Of a DNA stretch of 64,000 bases, positions 1 through 11,170 are shown in pieces. Location: NCBI GenBank assembly GCA_027943335.1, contig BSBK01008409.1:372001-436000 (forward strand), given 5' to 3'. The first letter of the stretch is position 1. Every line of letters starts with the position of its first letter. The position numbers were made by a program, and so were the translations under genes. The notes beneath the pieces were generated by a model that saw only the letters and a program-made list of their open reading frames with translations, did not search any database and was not told the origin of the DNA. This DNA is from Chamaecyparis obtusa. Its lineage: Eukaryota; Streptophyta; Pinopsida; Cupressales; Cupressaceae.

Positions 1-639
1 TTTTGATCACTGATGACTGATAGTGATGATTAATGTTGGCATTATTGTTGGCATATGGTGGTGTATTTTGACATTTTGTTATGTCATTTGAACTAAAACG
101 ACAATATATGTGGTGGTGTATTTTGCTATGTTGCTTTATTATTAGCATAGTAATGTATGAACTTATTTGCTACTGCATATGTTTACATATAGATATATAT
201 TTAAAAAAAAAAATTCTTGTACGAAAGAACCCAAAACGAATCGAACCCGGCCCCAAAAATTTTTGGATGAATTTCGAACCCGAATCTCGAATTGGAATCC
301 GAATCGGCAACTTAGATTCATAACTTTGGTCCAGTTCCTAGAACTTAAACTTGTTACAATAACAGAGGAGTCGCCCATGATTAAATTCAAGGTTCTCAAA
401 GAAAACAAATCTGCACAATTTAATGTCTCCAACAAGTATTTATGCAAATATTTTGGCTATTTAAATTCTGGTCTTAAATTATTAACATGAGAGCTTTATA
501 AACTCTAAACTATACCAATGTAAGCATAGTAGCATTAACAACTCATTTTATGCTTCAAAAGCATTAATTTATCCTAAATGACAAACCATACTCAATTCTA
601 CATCAATACTAGCAAACCCAAGAATTTCTCTGTGACGAG
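1..639. other. Unassigned AT-rich sequence at window start
   Basis: No gene is supported here. Positions 185-330 hold an A-run followed by repeated GAAYCCGAAT/CGAACCCG words, which resemble the ends of plant hAT-type repeats, but I found no terminal repeat or target duplication. The segment leads into the decayed accessory gene of the LTR element that continues to 4704, so part of it may be that element's internal untranslated sequence. Confidence 0.4.
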
Positions 640-3453
640 ATGGACAAGGTGCATGAAGGAGTTACTACCTGGACAAAACTTCTTCAGCAACAACATCAGG
701 CAGAAGAAGAATGCTAGAAGACCAAAGATCCACCGGTGATAGATACCAGAAAAGGAAAAGGCATACTGGGAGCTGAGACTTAGGGCAAAGCAAAGATATC
801 AACAGAACCGATCATTGTTGATATCACTGATGATAAAGCTGGTGATCTGACTCCACCAACCCTACTTGCATCCCTAGTTAAAGGTAAAGCTAGAACCTTA
901 ATTGTAGATAACATAGTTGATGAAGTTATGGATTATGGCGAAGTGTCAAATGCAGCCAAATGGTTCAGTGTTTTAGTAGAAGAGGATAAGCAGAAAATAG
1001 AAGTTGCTCTATTGGAAATCTTCTTGGATTTCAACAGAAGTCCTAGAGATTATAGGGCTAAATTTCCTCCAGAACTAAATCAAAGAATTATGGTTAAATG
1101 GAGAACCGGTTTAGTAGCCAACAATAAAATTGTAAAGGATATGTTGACACAGTTAAAACCAGGTCTCAGTGAAGAGACAACAAAACTTCTAATGGAAGCA
1201 GTGTCAATGAATTTGGACACAAAGAATAGGGTCGCCAAAATTATCAATGGATATGAAAAAGAAGTATATAATGATACACTAGAGTTCTGGCAGCAATATG
1301 ACTTCAGTACCCTAAATACTACAGGTCCTTAGGAAATCTCTTAAGAGGAACCTGAAAGAGTAGTGGTACCACCGGTACAATTCACAACTTGTGAAAAATC
1401 TTCAATCGGTGAGCAACAAGTTCCAACTGAACCGTTCACATCCAATGAATAGGTGAATCTGGGCGAACAAGTTCAACCAGAAGATCAAGTACAGGGAGAG
1501 TCATCAGAAAAGATGACTATTGATAAATGATGCAGGACAGGTAAGGAGGATTCAATTAAGGACAGTCCAAACAAGCAGCCAAACACCACAATGCGGAATT
1601 ACACAACAAGACAATGTTTTCAACTTAATTTTCATTAACATGCCCGGTTGTAAGGCCTTCCATGTTAGGGCCAAATACAATTAGAAGTATTTCTGCAATC
1701 TCTCTAGCTAGTCTAGCTCTGAAACAAATCAGCAATTGATGGAAACCCTAAGGCAGATCTGAACTTGAGCTCGCAAGCCTCCAAGCAATCTCCTTGTCTC
1801 CAAGCATGCAAACCACTAGCTCTGCTATTACAAACTATCAGATAACAATCTGATCTTCAAGATCTTGCAGGATCCAGATCTAATCTTCTATCTCTGCATT
1901 CTACTGAATCTGCCTCTAAACAACTACCTAAGCACTCCTTAAATACTAATCTTCAGCCACAAGTCGGCTGGAAGAAACAATGAACTCCTAAGCCAAGTCG
2001 GCTCCTATTACAAACAAATATTAAATGCAACAACAATCGGCTCTCAAATAGCCTTACAAACATTTAATTCTCCATGTCGGCCTCAAGATCTACATAGGAG
2101 AATACAACAAAAGCTACCAACAATAAATGCACCAAGTCGGCCAACCAAATCTCCAAGAACTCTAATCGGTAAACCAGAACTACTGAGCGCCAGAGAAACA
2201 ACCGAAAACCAGTGAAACAACCGACTATTCCAAGCAACACCGAGCAACACAGGCATCGCCGAGCAAGCACGTCGACCGAGCACCACAGACATTGCCGAGT
2301 ACAAGTTCTTTCGAGCACAAGAGGTTTCATCGAGTTCCTTCAGCGACCGAGCTTCCTTCAATAACCGAGACCGTCGGTTAAAGCTGCATCTGAGTAACAC
2401 TGAACCAAAACAACACACCACCATGCAGATTACCGAGTACCCTAGAATGCCCCTACATCAATAAAGGAACAAGAAAAGAGGAAGTTACTGTGAATGAACA
2501 ACATGTTGAGGAGCCGCAAACAGAGCAACCACTAGAAGAGGATGTACATTCGGAGGAAGAAGTACAACTGGAAGGTGAAATGCATCAACAACAAGAGGTA
2601 CAACAAGAAGAGATACCTCAACAACAGGAGTTACCTGCCAATACAAAACAGGAGAAGCCTGCAGAAGAACATCCTGCACAGGAAAATAAACAGGAGGAAC
2701 CGGTCGATGTTCCTAGCACATCTTCATTGAAAAGGAAACTAACTTTTGCAACCGAAGCAAAGAAGAGTAAAGTTAGTGAAATAGTGGTTGACATAAGTAA
2801 AATGTCAACAAGGCAACTAAAAGAGCTCACTAAGAGGAAACAAGACATGGTCATCTTTAGTGTAAGAAACATCTTGTACAACTTTGTACCAGATACAGAT
2901 TTTGATGAGGATGAACTTGTTATTGATCAATTGGAGATACTGGCACAAGCAATTAGAGAAGATGTCACCGATGCGGAGACAATAGCCATTGATCACTATG
3001 AGAAGAAGCGAGTCGATATTCTTCACAAACAGGTCGAAGAATTGAAGGTCACTGTAACTGCAAGAACTGGGGAGCTAATGCAGCTGGTACAAGAAGCAGG
3101 AAGACTGATCACAAGGACTTCAAACTTTGAAGACTTTGTTCAAGATATTACTGAGAAAACATCCAAGACTTCAGAAGAGATAAAGGTTCTTTCATCTAAG
3201 TTTGATGCAAAGACCTCTTCTGCAATGGAATATAGCAGGGAATTGACCAGCCTTGCGAATTCAAGATCTTATTGGATTCCAATTGTTTCTTGCCCCGACA
3301 TTTGATCTAATGCAGACAGTTGCAACTGATGAGGATAACCCGATCAAGGAACTTGATTACAAGACAATGGAAGACATGGAGAACATAATTGTCTCACTGC
3401 AAGCAGTGAAAAATAACTTAAAATGTAACAGGTATTTGGAAGCCCTTCCTTGA
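640..3453 (+). pseudogene. Decayed coiled-coil accessory gene of an LTR retrotransposon, split by a solo LTR
   Basis: One reading frame can be followed from the ATG at 640 to 1527 and, after removing the solo LTR plus one 5-bp target copy, from 2466 to about 3290 in the same frame. It then shifts by one base near 3285-3295 and continues to 3453. In-frame stops are TAG at 715, 781, 1330 and 1450 and TAA at 1342. The part at 928-1332 is a charged helical region with no family I recognise. After the insertion come a Glu/Gln-rich linker (2490-2720) and a long helical, coiled-coil-like C-terminal half (about 2800-3270). It lies just upstream of a polypurine tract and 3' LTR, where plant LTR elements often carry an extra gene after pol. 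It does not resemble gag, protease, RT or integrase. It could instead be a captured host gene. Function unknown. Confidence 0.6.
1528..2460 (+). mobile_element. Solo LTR, 933 bp, with perfect 5-bp target duplication
   Basis: The segment begins TGATGCAGG and ends CCTACATCA, a 9-bp near-perfect inverted terminus with TG...CA ends. It is flanked by ATAAA at 1523-1527 and again at 2461-2465. There is no internal region, so it is a solo LTR left by LTR-LTR recombination. Deleting it with one ATAAA rejoins the reading frame of the surrounding accessory gene. A second copy of the family starts at 63099 and runs off the window. Orientation is not proven: I call + from the terminal sequence only. Confidence 0.9.
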
Positions 3454-3735
3454 TTTCGCAAAGAAAATATATAAGGATATTTTCAATAAGTTACAACTAT
3501 GAAAGGAAACATTTCCAGAAGTAACAAGCCTTTGACCTATGGAGGCAAAAAGGGGAAGAAGATCAGTTCACAGATGAAAGAGAAGAATGGCAGAGAAGAA
3601 GATCTCAGATACAAGGCAGTTCGATTTTGATATAGAGAGAAAAAGATCTCAGATACAGGTAGCCAAGAAGGTCTACAGGGGAAGTCTACAAGACAGGTGA
3701 TATGATGATTCACTGGTGATGTTTTTCCACCAATG

Positions 3736-3749
3736 CCAAAGGGGAAGAT
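3736..3749 (+). other. Polypurine tract before 3' LTR
   Basis: CCAAAGGGGAAGAT sits directly against the TGTTGACA start of the LTR. This is the usual place and composition of the plus-strand primer of a plant LTR retrotransposon and fixes the following LTR as a 3' LTR on the + strand. Confidence 0.8.
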
Positions 3750-4704
3750 TGTTGACATAACTTAGTTGTCATTGGTAAAGTCAGAGGCAAACATCAATCC
3801 CACCGGAACATCGGTACATCACACTGGTACTCATAACTACGAACCGGTAGACTAAAGGAGTAAGCAGTGTACCTTAACCGATGACGATTATATCGGTCTA
3901 AGTGTTTTCAACTGGTCATGGGAGACATACAGGGAAGGTATGACTAGCCGGGTACAAGTTTATTACCGGTTAAGTGCATGATAATCCGAACCGGATTATA
4001 CGGAGCACTCACAGTTGAAACTGAAGTTAGCTTTTTAACAGGAGTTAGCTTTATTTTGTCTACGCGTGTTTCAAGGTCATAGGATATGAAAGAAGTGTTG
4101 TTGAATATTAAGAGCAGGAGAGAGATATCTTCTGAGAGGAGCTACAATCATGAGAAGTGAAAGACAGAGAAAGGTTCAACAACCAAGCAAAGGAAAGGGT
4201 AACAGGTATGATCTAATCAAACATAAATTGTTATTATAGATCATTGCTTTAGATTGTGAAGCATATTCAAATCCCTTAAACATGGTGAACCCTAATAGGT
4301 TCTTTGTATAAATCCCTTTACCGGGTAACATCTTAATTGGTGTTGAAAGTCCTCTTACCAGGCAACTCCTTACAGGGTCAAGATCCTAACAGGTCTTCTA
4401 CCAAATCCCTTAACTGGGTAGCACTCTTATTAGTGCTTTGTAAGCCTCTAACAGGGCACCTTTATTACTGCAGTAATAAAGTTGTGGGTTCTGTCCCACC
4501 GTGGTTTTCTCCTTCTAACCGAGGGTTTCCACGTATATATGCTGTGTTGGCCCATGTATTTCAATTTCTGTTTATGAGTGTTGTTATATTCTTTTAATTC
4601 CGCAAGAATATATATATAAGGATAAATTGAAGTAGAAATTGTATTTACTGATTCACCGCCCCCCCCCCCCCCCCCCTTCTCTCAGTAACCAGTTAGGACT
4701 AACA
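3750..4704 (+). mobile_element. 3' LTR of the + strand element (955 bp)
   Basis: It starts TGTTGACA right after a polypurine tract and ends GGACTAACA, giving inverted TGTTA termini. Several short words of the type AAATCCCTTAACTGGGTA recur inside (4260-4450), and an 18-C homopolymer lies near the 3' end. The same block (TGATTCACC plus a C-run plus CTCTCAG) marks the ends of LTRs on the - strand at 60398 and 62127. The matching 5' LTR and left target duplication lie outside the window, so the target site (TTGGT at 4705-4709 is the only candidate) cannot be checked. Confidence 0.8.
4659..4676 (+). repeat. 18-C homopolymer inside LTR
   Basis: Eighteen consecutive C follow TGATTCACCG. Related LTRs in the window carry 6-7 G/C at the same place, so the tract is a family trait that has expanded here. 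Its exact length is at risk of sequencing error. Confidence 0.85.
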
Positions 4705-4990
4705 TTGGTAACATGGATGTCCACTTGGGGTGGCCCACTTAGATGGCAATCTAATACCTTCCCCTCTTTCGTATACCTCCTTCCATCCTTGCACAATGGG
4801 AGTTTACAAACAGGTTTATTAACAAACATGCATTTTATACCCAATCATACATAAATGTACATAAGAGATAAATGTTGACAAATAATGCATAGGAAATATT
4901 TATACCACAAGAGCAATTATTGAGTTTGTTAGATGCTTGTTATAATAGTTTTGAAATGATCAGAGGTCTGTAACTTTCGTATGCCCGATT
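4705..4990. other. No gene seen
   Basis: Flank of the 3' LTR. Short frames here lack any coding character that I can recognise. Confidence 0.5.
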
Positions 4991-5460
4991 TGGGTGTTAT
5001 CTTATTCATCGATTGGTGTAGATGCTTGAATTTGTGTTGACTTGCTCTTATGAACACCAATGCTTATTAGTTCACTTTCTTGATGATCATTCAATTGTTG
5101 TTGAAAGATTGATATTCGTATGAATGATTGATGCATTGAATGAATTCCTTTGATTTGATGATTCTAGGTATTGGTGAGTTATGATTAAGTATTTGCTGAT
5201 TAGATGATTGAAAGTGACGATATAATGAATGCTAGTTTGATATAATGGTGGATGATGATTGGATGAATGTCGATTTGATAGAGTGATGCTTGATTGCTGA
5301 ATTGTATGTTTTCTTGATCCTAAGATGAAGCGATGATTGATGTTGATTTGATGATTGTTTGTTTCATCTTGCTGATTGATTGTTTGGTTGATTTCTTGAT
5401 GGATTAATGATTGATGGATGAAGGATTTGTTTTAGTGATGATTGATAAGTTCTCCTTCCA
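4990..5460. repeat. TGAT-rich degenerate low-complexity tract
   Basis: Imperfect repeats of TGATTGATGATT-like words dominate this stretch, with no constant period. It has no coding potential of its own. It is typical of slippage-derived DNA. Confidence 0.6.
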
Positions 5461-5611
5461 TGCATGGAATGAAATCTCGTTTATACTTTATTGGTGAAAG
5501 GGGTCACCACCTTTCATAAGAATTGAGTCACTACTTTTCATTGTTACCTTTGAGAATAATATATAATTCCCCAAATTGATCTCCTTTCGATGTCCAACTT
5601 CCTTTTATATC

Positions 5612-5845
5612 TTCCAATATGAGGGAGAGTCACACCTCTTCATCATGTCTGCCCTTTGTAATGGTCACAACCTTTCACAACTACCACCCATTGGAAGAGT
5701 CACAACCCTTCATCATTTTTGCTCTTTGAAAGAGTCACAACCCTTAATCATTGCTGCCTTTTGAGAGAGTGACAACCTATCATAATTACCACTCTTTGGA
5801 AGAGTCACAAACCTTCACAACTTTTGCCTTTTGAAGAGTCACTTA
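5612..5845 (+). repeat. Minisatellite, about 35-bp unit, six to seven copies
   Basis: Successive units share GAAGAGTCACAACCCTTCA followed by TCATTTTTGCYYTTTG, with unit lengths of 34-38 bp. Diverged half-units extend back to about 5490. The frame on the + strand at 5576-5764 is a by-product of this array, not a gene. Confidence 0.75.
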
Positions 5846-6175
5846 TTTTCTTCTCATTCCTTTTTTTTCTCTTCCTTTAATTCTCTTTTGATTCCCGCCT
5901 TCTCTTTTCTCTTCCTTCCCCTCTCTCCCCTTTCAAATGAAATTCTCTTCTCACTTTTATATCTCATTTTTTAGGGAGTCACAATTTTTAATTTCATGCC
6001 TTTTGACTATTCATTAGACTTAACTAAATTTTAATTATGTTATATTTTAATTTTATTCTTTCATTTTTAATATAAAATCTATTTTTATTCTTTTATTTTT
6101 TATATAAAATTTATTTTTATTCTTTTATCTTTTAATGTATTATTATTGTTTATTATTAAATCCCATTTCAAAAAG
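5846..6175. repeat. Pyrimidine-rich then AT-rich low-complexity DNA
   Basis: CT-rich sequence to about 5960 gives way to repeats of TTTTATTCTTTTATTTTTAA. No feature beyond composition. Confidence 0.6.
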
Positions 6176-8474
6176 GGGACATTACGAAAGCATTTTTTAA
6201 AAGGGTACAAAAAGGTATTGTTGGCTATTGAACGAGATGACTATGTCCTTGTATATTGTAGCATTTCCTTTGTCTCCAAAATATTATAGTTTAGAGATAC
6301 TTTCTTTGTTGGGAAGGGTCACATGATATAGGGATGAATAGGCTCCTTTTGGCTACAAGATTGCATTTAGAAAAATATTCCTAGATGCAGATATAGTGTT
6401 TTCTTGAGTGAGTTTGACTATTTCACATCTTTAAAGAATCATGCTGGTCGTGCTCTTTGGGACAAATACAAAAGAGATGCTTATAAATAGTATGCATGGT
6501 CAAGACTTTATTTACTTGTAGCCACTTGCAATAAATAATCTCTCAAGTATGCAGCTTTCTATTTTTTAACCTTTTCATTTTCCATATTCTGCTATAATTT
6601 ATAATGTATAATTTATGTTTTGTAATTGGAAATTTTGTTTGCAAAATTTAGTAGGTTCTGAGATCTTTGGCTGAGCAAAATTGGAGTACATACTTATCCA
6701 CTCAAGCACAATTAATTGGCTCAGAAAAGGTTGAGATTTGGTCTCTCTCAACTCAAACTTACATCTCTTGTGACATAAGAGACCTGATTGCAGAAAGGGG
6801 GTGATGAAGTATTGTGATCTAACTTCTGAGTTTTCTGACTTAGATGCTATAGTTGCATAACTCGCCATGACATGGCTAGTGGAATGGCACTAGATTTGAT
6901 TGCAGTTCAAATAAAATTGAACTAAATGTTGACTTTGACAATTTCAATGAAGCACCATATGAAGAATATTGAATATTGATTGTAATTTTCATTTTGTATT
7001 GACATTGACAAACCATTCAATTATCATATTGTGCATTTATTAGTATTTTTTATCTTTCAGATTTGAGAATTTAAACATTTCATTTATTAGCAATTATCAG
7101 AATTACTATTTTTTATAATTTTTTAGTTTTTAATACACACACACATATTTATATGAACCCATACTTGTACCCAATGAAAAACAAATTCCATATTGACATA
7201 TTTGAACCTGTACCAGGACCAGCAACTTAGTTTTAGAAGTAGAAGATTTGCAGGGTAGACACGACACCACCACACCATCCTCAATAGGCCTACAAGATCA
7301 CAGTTCAAAAGTCTGAGCAAAGTACCAAGAATACCAAATGATCCATTTAAAATTCACTTCTATTGTTGACTCCTCTAATTCAGTAGTAAGGTGGAAAACA
7401 GTAAAAGCAGGTCAAAGTTCAAACTTTCTACTGATTCCAATTCTACTGGCTAAGCATGGATTTGTTATATTTCGGCTGCTCTGCAAGGTATAGGCTTTAC
7501 AATCTCTCACAACAAGCAAGAGCCCAATCAGGTACAGAGCTTGGAACACTTCAGTAGATGGATTGGCTCATAACTGTGTCCAACATCACACCCTCTCTAT
7601 ATTGGGAAGAATACTTTCATGGCACCCAAAATTTGCATCTAATGTCTGAAGATGTTGGCAAGAGGCCAGCAAGATCAGAGGGCTTGAATTGTGTAAATTT
7701 ATGAGGATGTTGAACCATTTGAAATTGAGGATGAAAGTCTGCAAATACCATGTTTTGGTAATATTTTCACCCAATAAGCTATTCTGAAAATTTAGCTTCC
7801 CCATATTAAAACATAAATAACAGAAATAGACTTAATAGCTGACATTTCCACTAAGGAACTAAGTTTGATAAAAAAGCTTGATCTAACCCAGCAAGGAAAA
7901 TTGGCTTTCCTCTATTTAAAGATGATAAAAAGAAACAAACTTCATGGATGCCATATCTTTGAAGGAACAAAGTTTGATCAAGGATTTTGCTTCAACCCAG
8001 TAAAGAGAAGAATGGTACTGGAAGAATAGGTCTGAGGAGAAATAGATCAGGCAATTGGACACAAACACCAAATACATAAGCAACAAGTAAGCTCCATGCA
8101 TAAGACCAAAAGAATGCCCAACACATATGTACAAGTAACACTTTAAAATTGTATAATATGCGACAGATTTTGAAAGCTAGTCATTCTTCTGAAGTTTGAT
8201 ATGCCCAAGAATTTTGGCAGATATAATTTAGATCTCTTCTCTGAAACTTGGAAAGCATTTTGTTTCAGCAGTGAAATAGTTGGTTGGATAGACAGTTTCT
8301 CCTTTCATGGTGATTTAGTTCCTTGTTCTGCTTCCCCCTGAGCTAAGACAGGGACACTCACTGCCCTTGCCTCTTCATAATAATGGGAGACTCCAAATGG
8401 CTGATTGCTGAGGTCAAATCAAAGGGAAAATTGCAGGATCTACTCAAAATAGAGATGGACATGCCGACTTTTCA
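6176..8474. other. No gene seen
   Basis: Mixed AT-rich DNA with a short CA-repeat near 7135. The word AAAAAGGGGACATTAC at about 6169-6184 recurs at about 17305, suggesting shared dispersed-repeat ancestry. Reading frames here are short and unlike known families. I looked for upstream exons of AP-3 sigma and found none. Confidence 0.45.
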
Positions 8475-8789
8475 GTTTATTGATTAATTTTTTTTTTTTA
8501 ATATTAGAAATTGTTTACCAATAAGTACATAACTGTTTGTCCATCATATCTGTTATCTACCCCTTTTGTTCAGTGATCGTTATATCATTATGTCTCCATC
8601 ACATCAAAATAACTGTAACAGTCTATGACCAGTAAACTATCTAATACAAAAAATTGATGATCGAGAGAGTCTTGACTGATCAGCATAAACTTGAACATAG
8701 ACTTTAAAGTTTAAGCATCCCATTGCCCTACAACATTGTTACTACCCTCAGCCCTATCTGTCTGAAATCTCCCCAAAGGGGGGTCTATC

Positions 8790-8985
8790 TCTGGTGCTGC
8801 AACAACATCCCAACTTGGTGCATCAATGAGCTTTGGGTTCTTGTTTTCCTTTCCTTTTCAATGTCCTCCTTTGAAATACCTTTATCTTGCATAAATTGGT
8901 TAAGAGCATTTAATTCTTCTTGGTCCAGCATGTCCTTGTATGCATTGGAAAAATGGGCCGACTTGATATCAGCTTTTGTAGATCA
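8790..8985 (-). other. Open stretch in the LINE 3' region
   Basis: The - strand is open for about 60 codons with hydrophilic, helical composition (for example DMLDQEELNALNQFM). It lies between the zf-RVT end and the LINE A tail. I do not recognise it. It may be non-coding LINE 3' sequence or an unrelated exon-like scrap transduced by the LINE. Confidence 0.3.
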
Positions 8986-9088
8986 GTAGTGCCCCTTCTT
9001 GTACCAAAATCATAAATCTATTCTTTGGAATCTCTAGAACAGCAGAAACCTGCAACATGATATGGAAGAAGGTGAGTTTACAATTAAA

Positions 9089-10200
9089 CTAAGTAAGATT
9101 CCTTCCTTTGCCTTGAAAAGCCTCATCATTCCTCTTGATCCACAAAAACCATAGAATTTCACAAAAAAGAACAGACCAAAATGAATTCAACTTGTTATCA
9201 AAACCATCAACATAACCAGTAAGAACTTCAATCCAAGACAAGCCAGGTTGAGAGTTCCAAGTTACAGGCTGGCCGATGAACAGAGACCAAACAAGTTTAC
9301 CAAAGCAACATTCAAAGAATAAATGACTAATAGACTCAATGGTATTACATAGAGGACAAACTAGAGGGGATAAACCAACAGCAGAAAGCACATCCCCAAC
9401 AGTGACTTTTTAAAGAAAAATTAACCATCTAAAACATTGTTTCTTGGGTTCACAAGGTTGGTGCCAAAATTGGTTAAAAGCAAAGGTCCACTTAGACTTT
9501 GGCCAGTCAATGCCCCATGACTCATTAATCCATATTAATATCTTTGGGTCATCTTTAAGCATCTTATACAGTTGTTTCACTTTAATGTTGTTCAGGGGAG
9601 TACCATCCTTCCATTTCATCTGATCTAGAAACTGATTAGTAGAGAGAACTCTTCCAGGGAAGAAGGGCCCTGTGGCCTTGCCCACCAGTGTATATGTCTT
9701 TTTGTGTGACTGAGGGATCCCAAACTTCATACATAACTCATCCCATGTACCCAGACAATTGCTCACCAGGATATCACTAATGGTGATAATGCCCAATGAG
9801 TTCCAAGCTTTGGCAGAGCAGCATTGTGTTAGTGCCAAAGATTTGTTGTTAAGCTTCACCCCTCACCACAGGGATATGTCCACCACTTAGTATGTAGGAG
9901 AATGCCCAACTACATCTCTAGAACAAAGATATCCTCTAACATGAGTCCAGGCCTTCGATAATGAAGAGAAAATAACAAAATCAAATGGTTTAATCTCAAA
10001 ATCTCCCATCAACATGTCACACAGCCCCAACTCTTTCCAACCTTTTCCTTTCTTCGGTTTATATAAGCAGATATTATTTCTGATCAAAACCTTCCACGGT
10101 TCATTTCCATGAATGGCTTTATATATCCATTTTGCTGCAAGTGCAATCCCTTGAGATTTCAGATCTTTCAATCCAAGACCACCTAGCTCTTCTGGGGTAC
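9089..10200 (-). pseudogene. LINE ORF2 C-terminal part with RT zinc-binding domain (zf-RVT)
   Basis: This continues the RT on the - strand in several frame segments (10171-9887, 9859-9410, 9391-9089). The last segment has the plant zf-RVT pattern: CPLCNTIESISHLFFEC, then W and a WIKRNDEAF tail. That domain is standard at the C-terminus of plant L1-type ORF2 proteins. Stops and shifts between segments show decay. Confidence 0.8.
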
Positions 10201-10210
10201 AACACCAGTC

Positions 10211-11130
10211 CTAAGAAACACTGTGCCTTTTCTGTTTACCCTGCCCATCAGACCATAAGAAGTCTCTCAAAATTCTTTCCATCTTATTTATTTGATAATT
10301 GGAAAAGAGCCAGGTAGATGCATAGTAAATAGCATGGGAAGACAAGACTTTCTGAACAACTTGGACCCTTCCAACTAGTGAAAGGAGATGAGTTTGCCAT
10401 TTCAGATGCTTTTTTTCCACTTTCTTAAAGATCCAGTCCCACATATCCTTAGTAGAAGGGCTGATTGCAAAAGGTATCCCTAGGTATCTGGTAATCTTGG
10501 AGGGGTCTATCCATCCCCAACCTTTATCTGCCATCCAATTTGAACGATGCTCTGACAATCCAATGATAGTGGATTTTTGTGGAGCTACTTTGGCCCCTGA
10601 GGGTGCACAAAAGAATTGTAACCTATCCATAATATTATCAAAGTTCTCCTCAGTCAACTCAGGAAACAATGCTGTATCATCTGCAAACTGTGCATTCAGG
10701 AGTGTTTCATTATTGTGTAGCCTAATGCCTCTAGTTGGGGATCCAACTCCGTGCTTCTTAGCATATAGAATAATGAGTCTGCTGCAATCACAAATAGAGC
10801 AGGGGCAATGGGACACCCCTGCCTAATCGACCTCTATAGAAGGATAGGCTCAGAGAGTTTACCATTGACTTCAATCACAATAGAGTCTGGAAATAGGATC
10901 TCTATCCATCTACAAAAATAAAGAGGAAACCCAAATGCCTGCAACATACCCAATACAAAAGGCCATTCAATCCTGTCATATGCTTTTTCAAAGTTTAGCA
11001 GGATCATAGCAGCATTTTGCCCATTTTCTTTGGCCCAATGCATTGCCTCCCAACTAGTAATCAGATTTTCCAAGATATACCTCCCTTTTTTGAAAAATCT
11101 ATTGCAGAAATGTGAGGAGGCATCTGGATG
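10211..11130 (-). pseudogene. LINE reverse transcriptase domain (decayed)
   Basis: From the right, motifs appear in canonical order: GRYILENLI, then a FEKAYDRIEW block (catalytic Asp motif A), IRQGCPIAP (motif B) and FADDTALF (the [YF]ADD active site, motif C). An in-frame TAG at 10834-10836 precedes RSIRQGCP. A frameshift near 10780-10800 separates motif B from motif C. The RT would have made cDNA at nicked chromosomal DNA. Catalytic residues survive, but the frame is broken and the N-terminus is absent, so it is inactive. Confidence 0.85.
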
Positions 11131-11170
11131 ATAAGTAAATGGGCAAAAATTGAGTTTCATTGCTTAATTT

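Larger units (their letters stand above)
8488..11153 (-). mobile_element. 5'-truncated L1-type LINE
   Basis: The - strand carries the C-terminal two thirds of a plant non-LTR retrotransposon ORF2 (reverse transcriptase then zinc-binding C-terminus), about 600 bp of 3' sequence and a 12-bp A tail, seen as T at 8488-8499. The endonuclease and N-terminal RT are missing, as expected for 5' truncation during target-primed insertion. Possible target duplication: GTTTATTGATTAATTT (8475-8490) against GTTTCATTGCTTAATTT (11154-11170), one indel and one mismatch. The exact 5' end is uncertain by tens of bases. Confidence 0.8.

Noticed and set aside
2064..2679. Hydrophobic frames on the - strand near the start of the window
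   Set aside because: They fall within the solo LTR or opposite the Gln/Glu-rich linker and reflect base composition only.
4653..4854. Proline-rich (+) or glycine-rich (-) frames
   Set aside because: Both come from translation of the C homopolymer in the LTR end.
5576..5764. Small protein gene on the + strand
   Set aside because: The frame is produced by the 35-bp minisatellite and has no recognisable domain.
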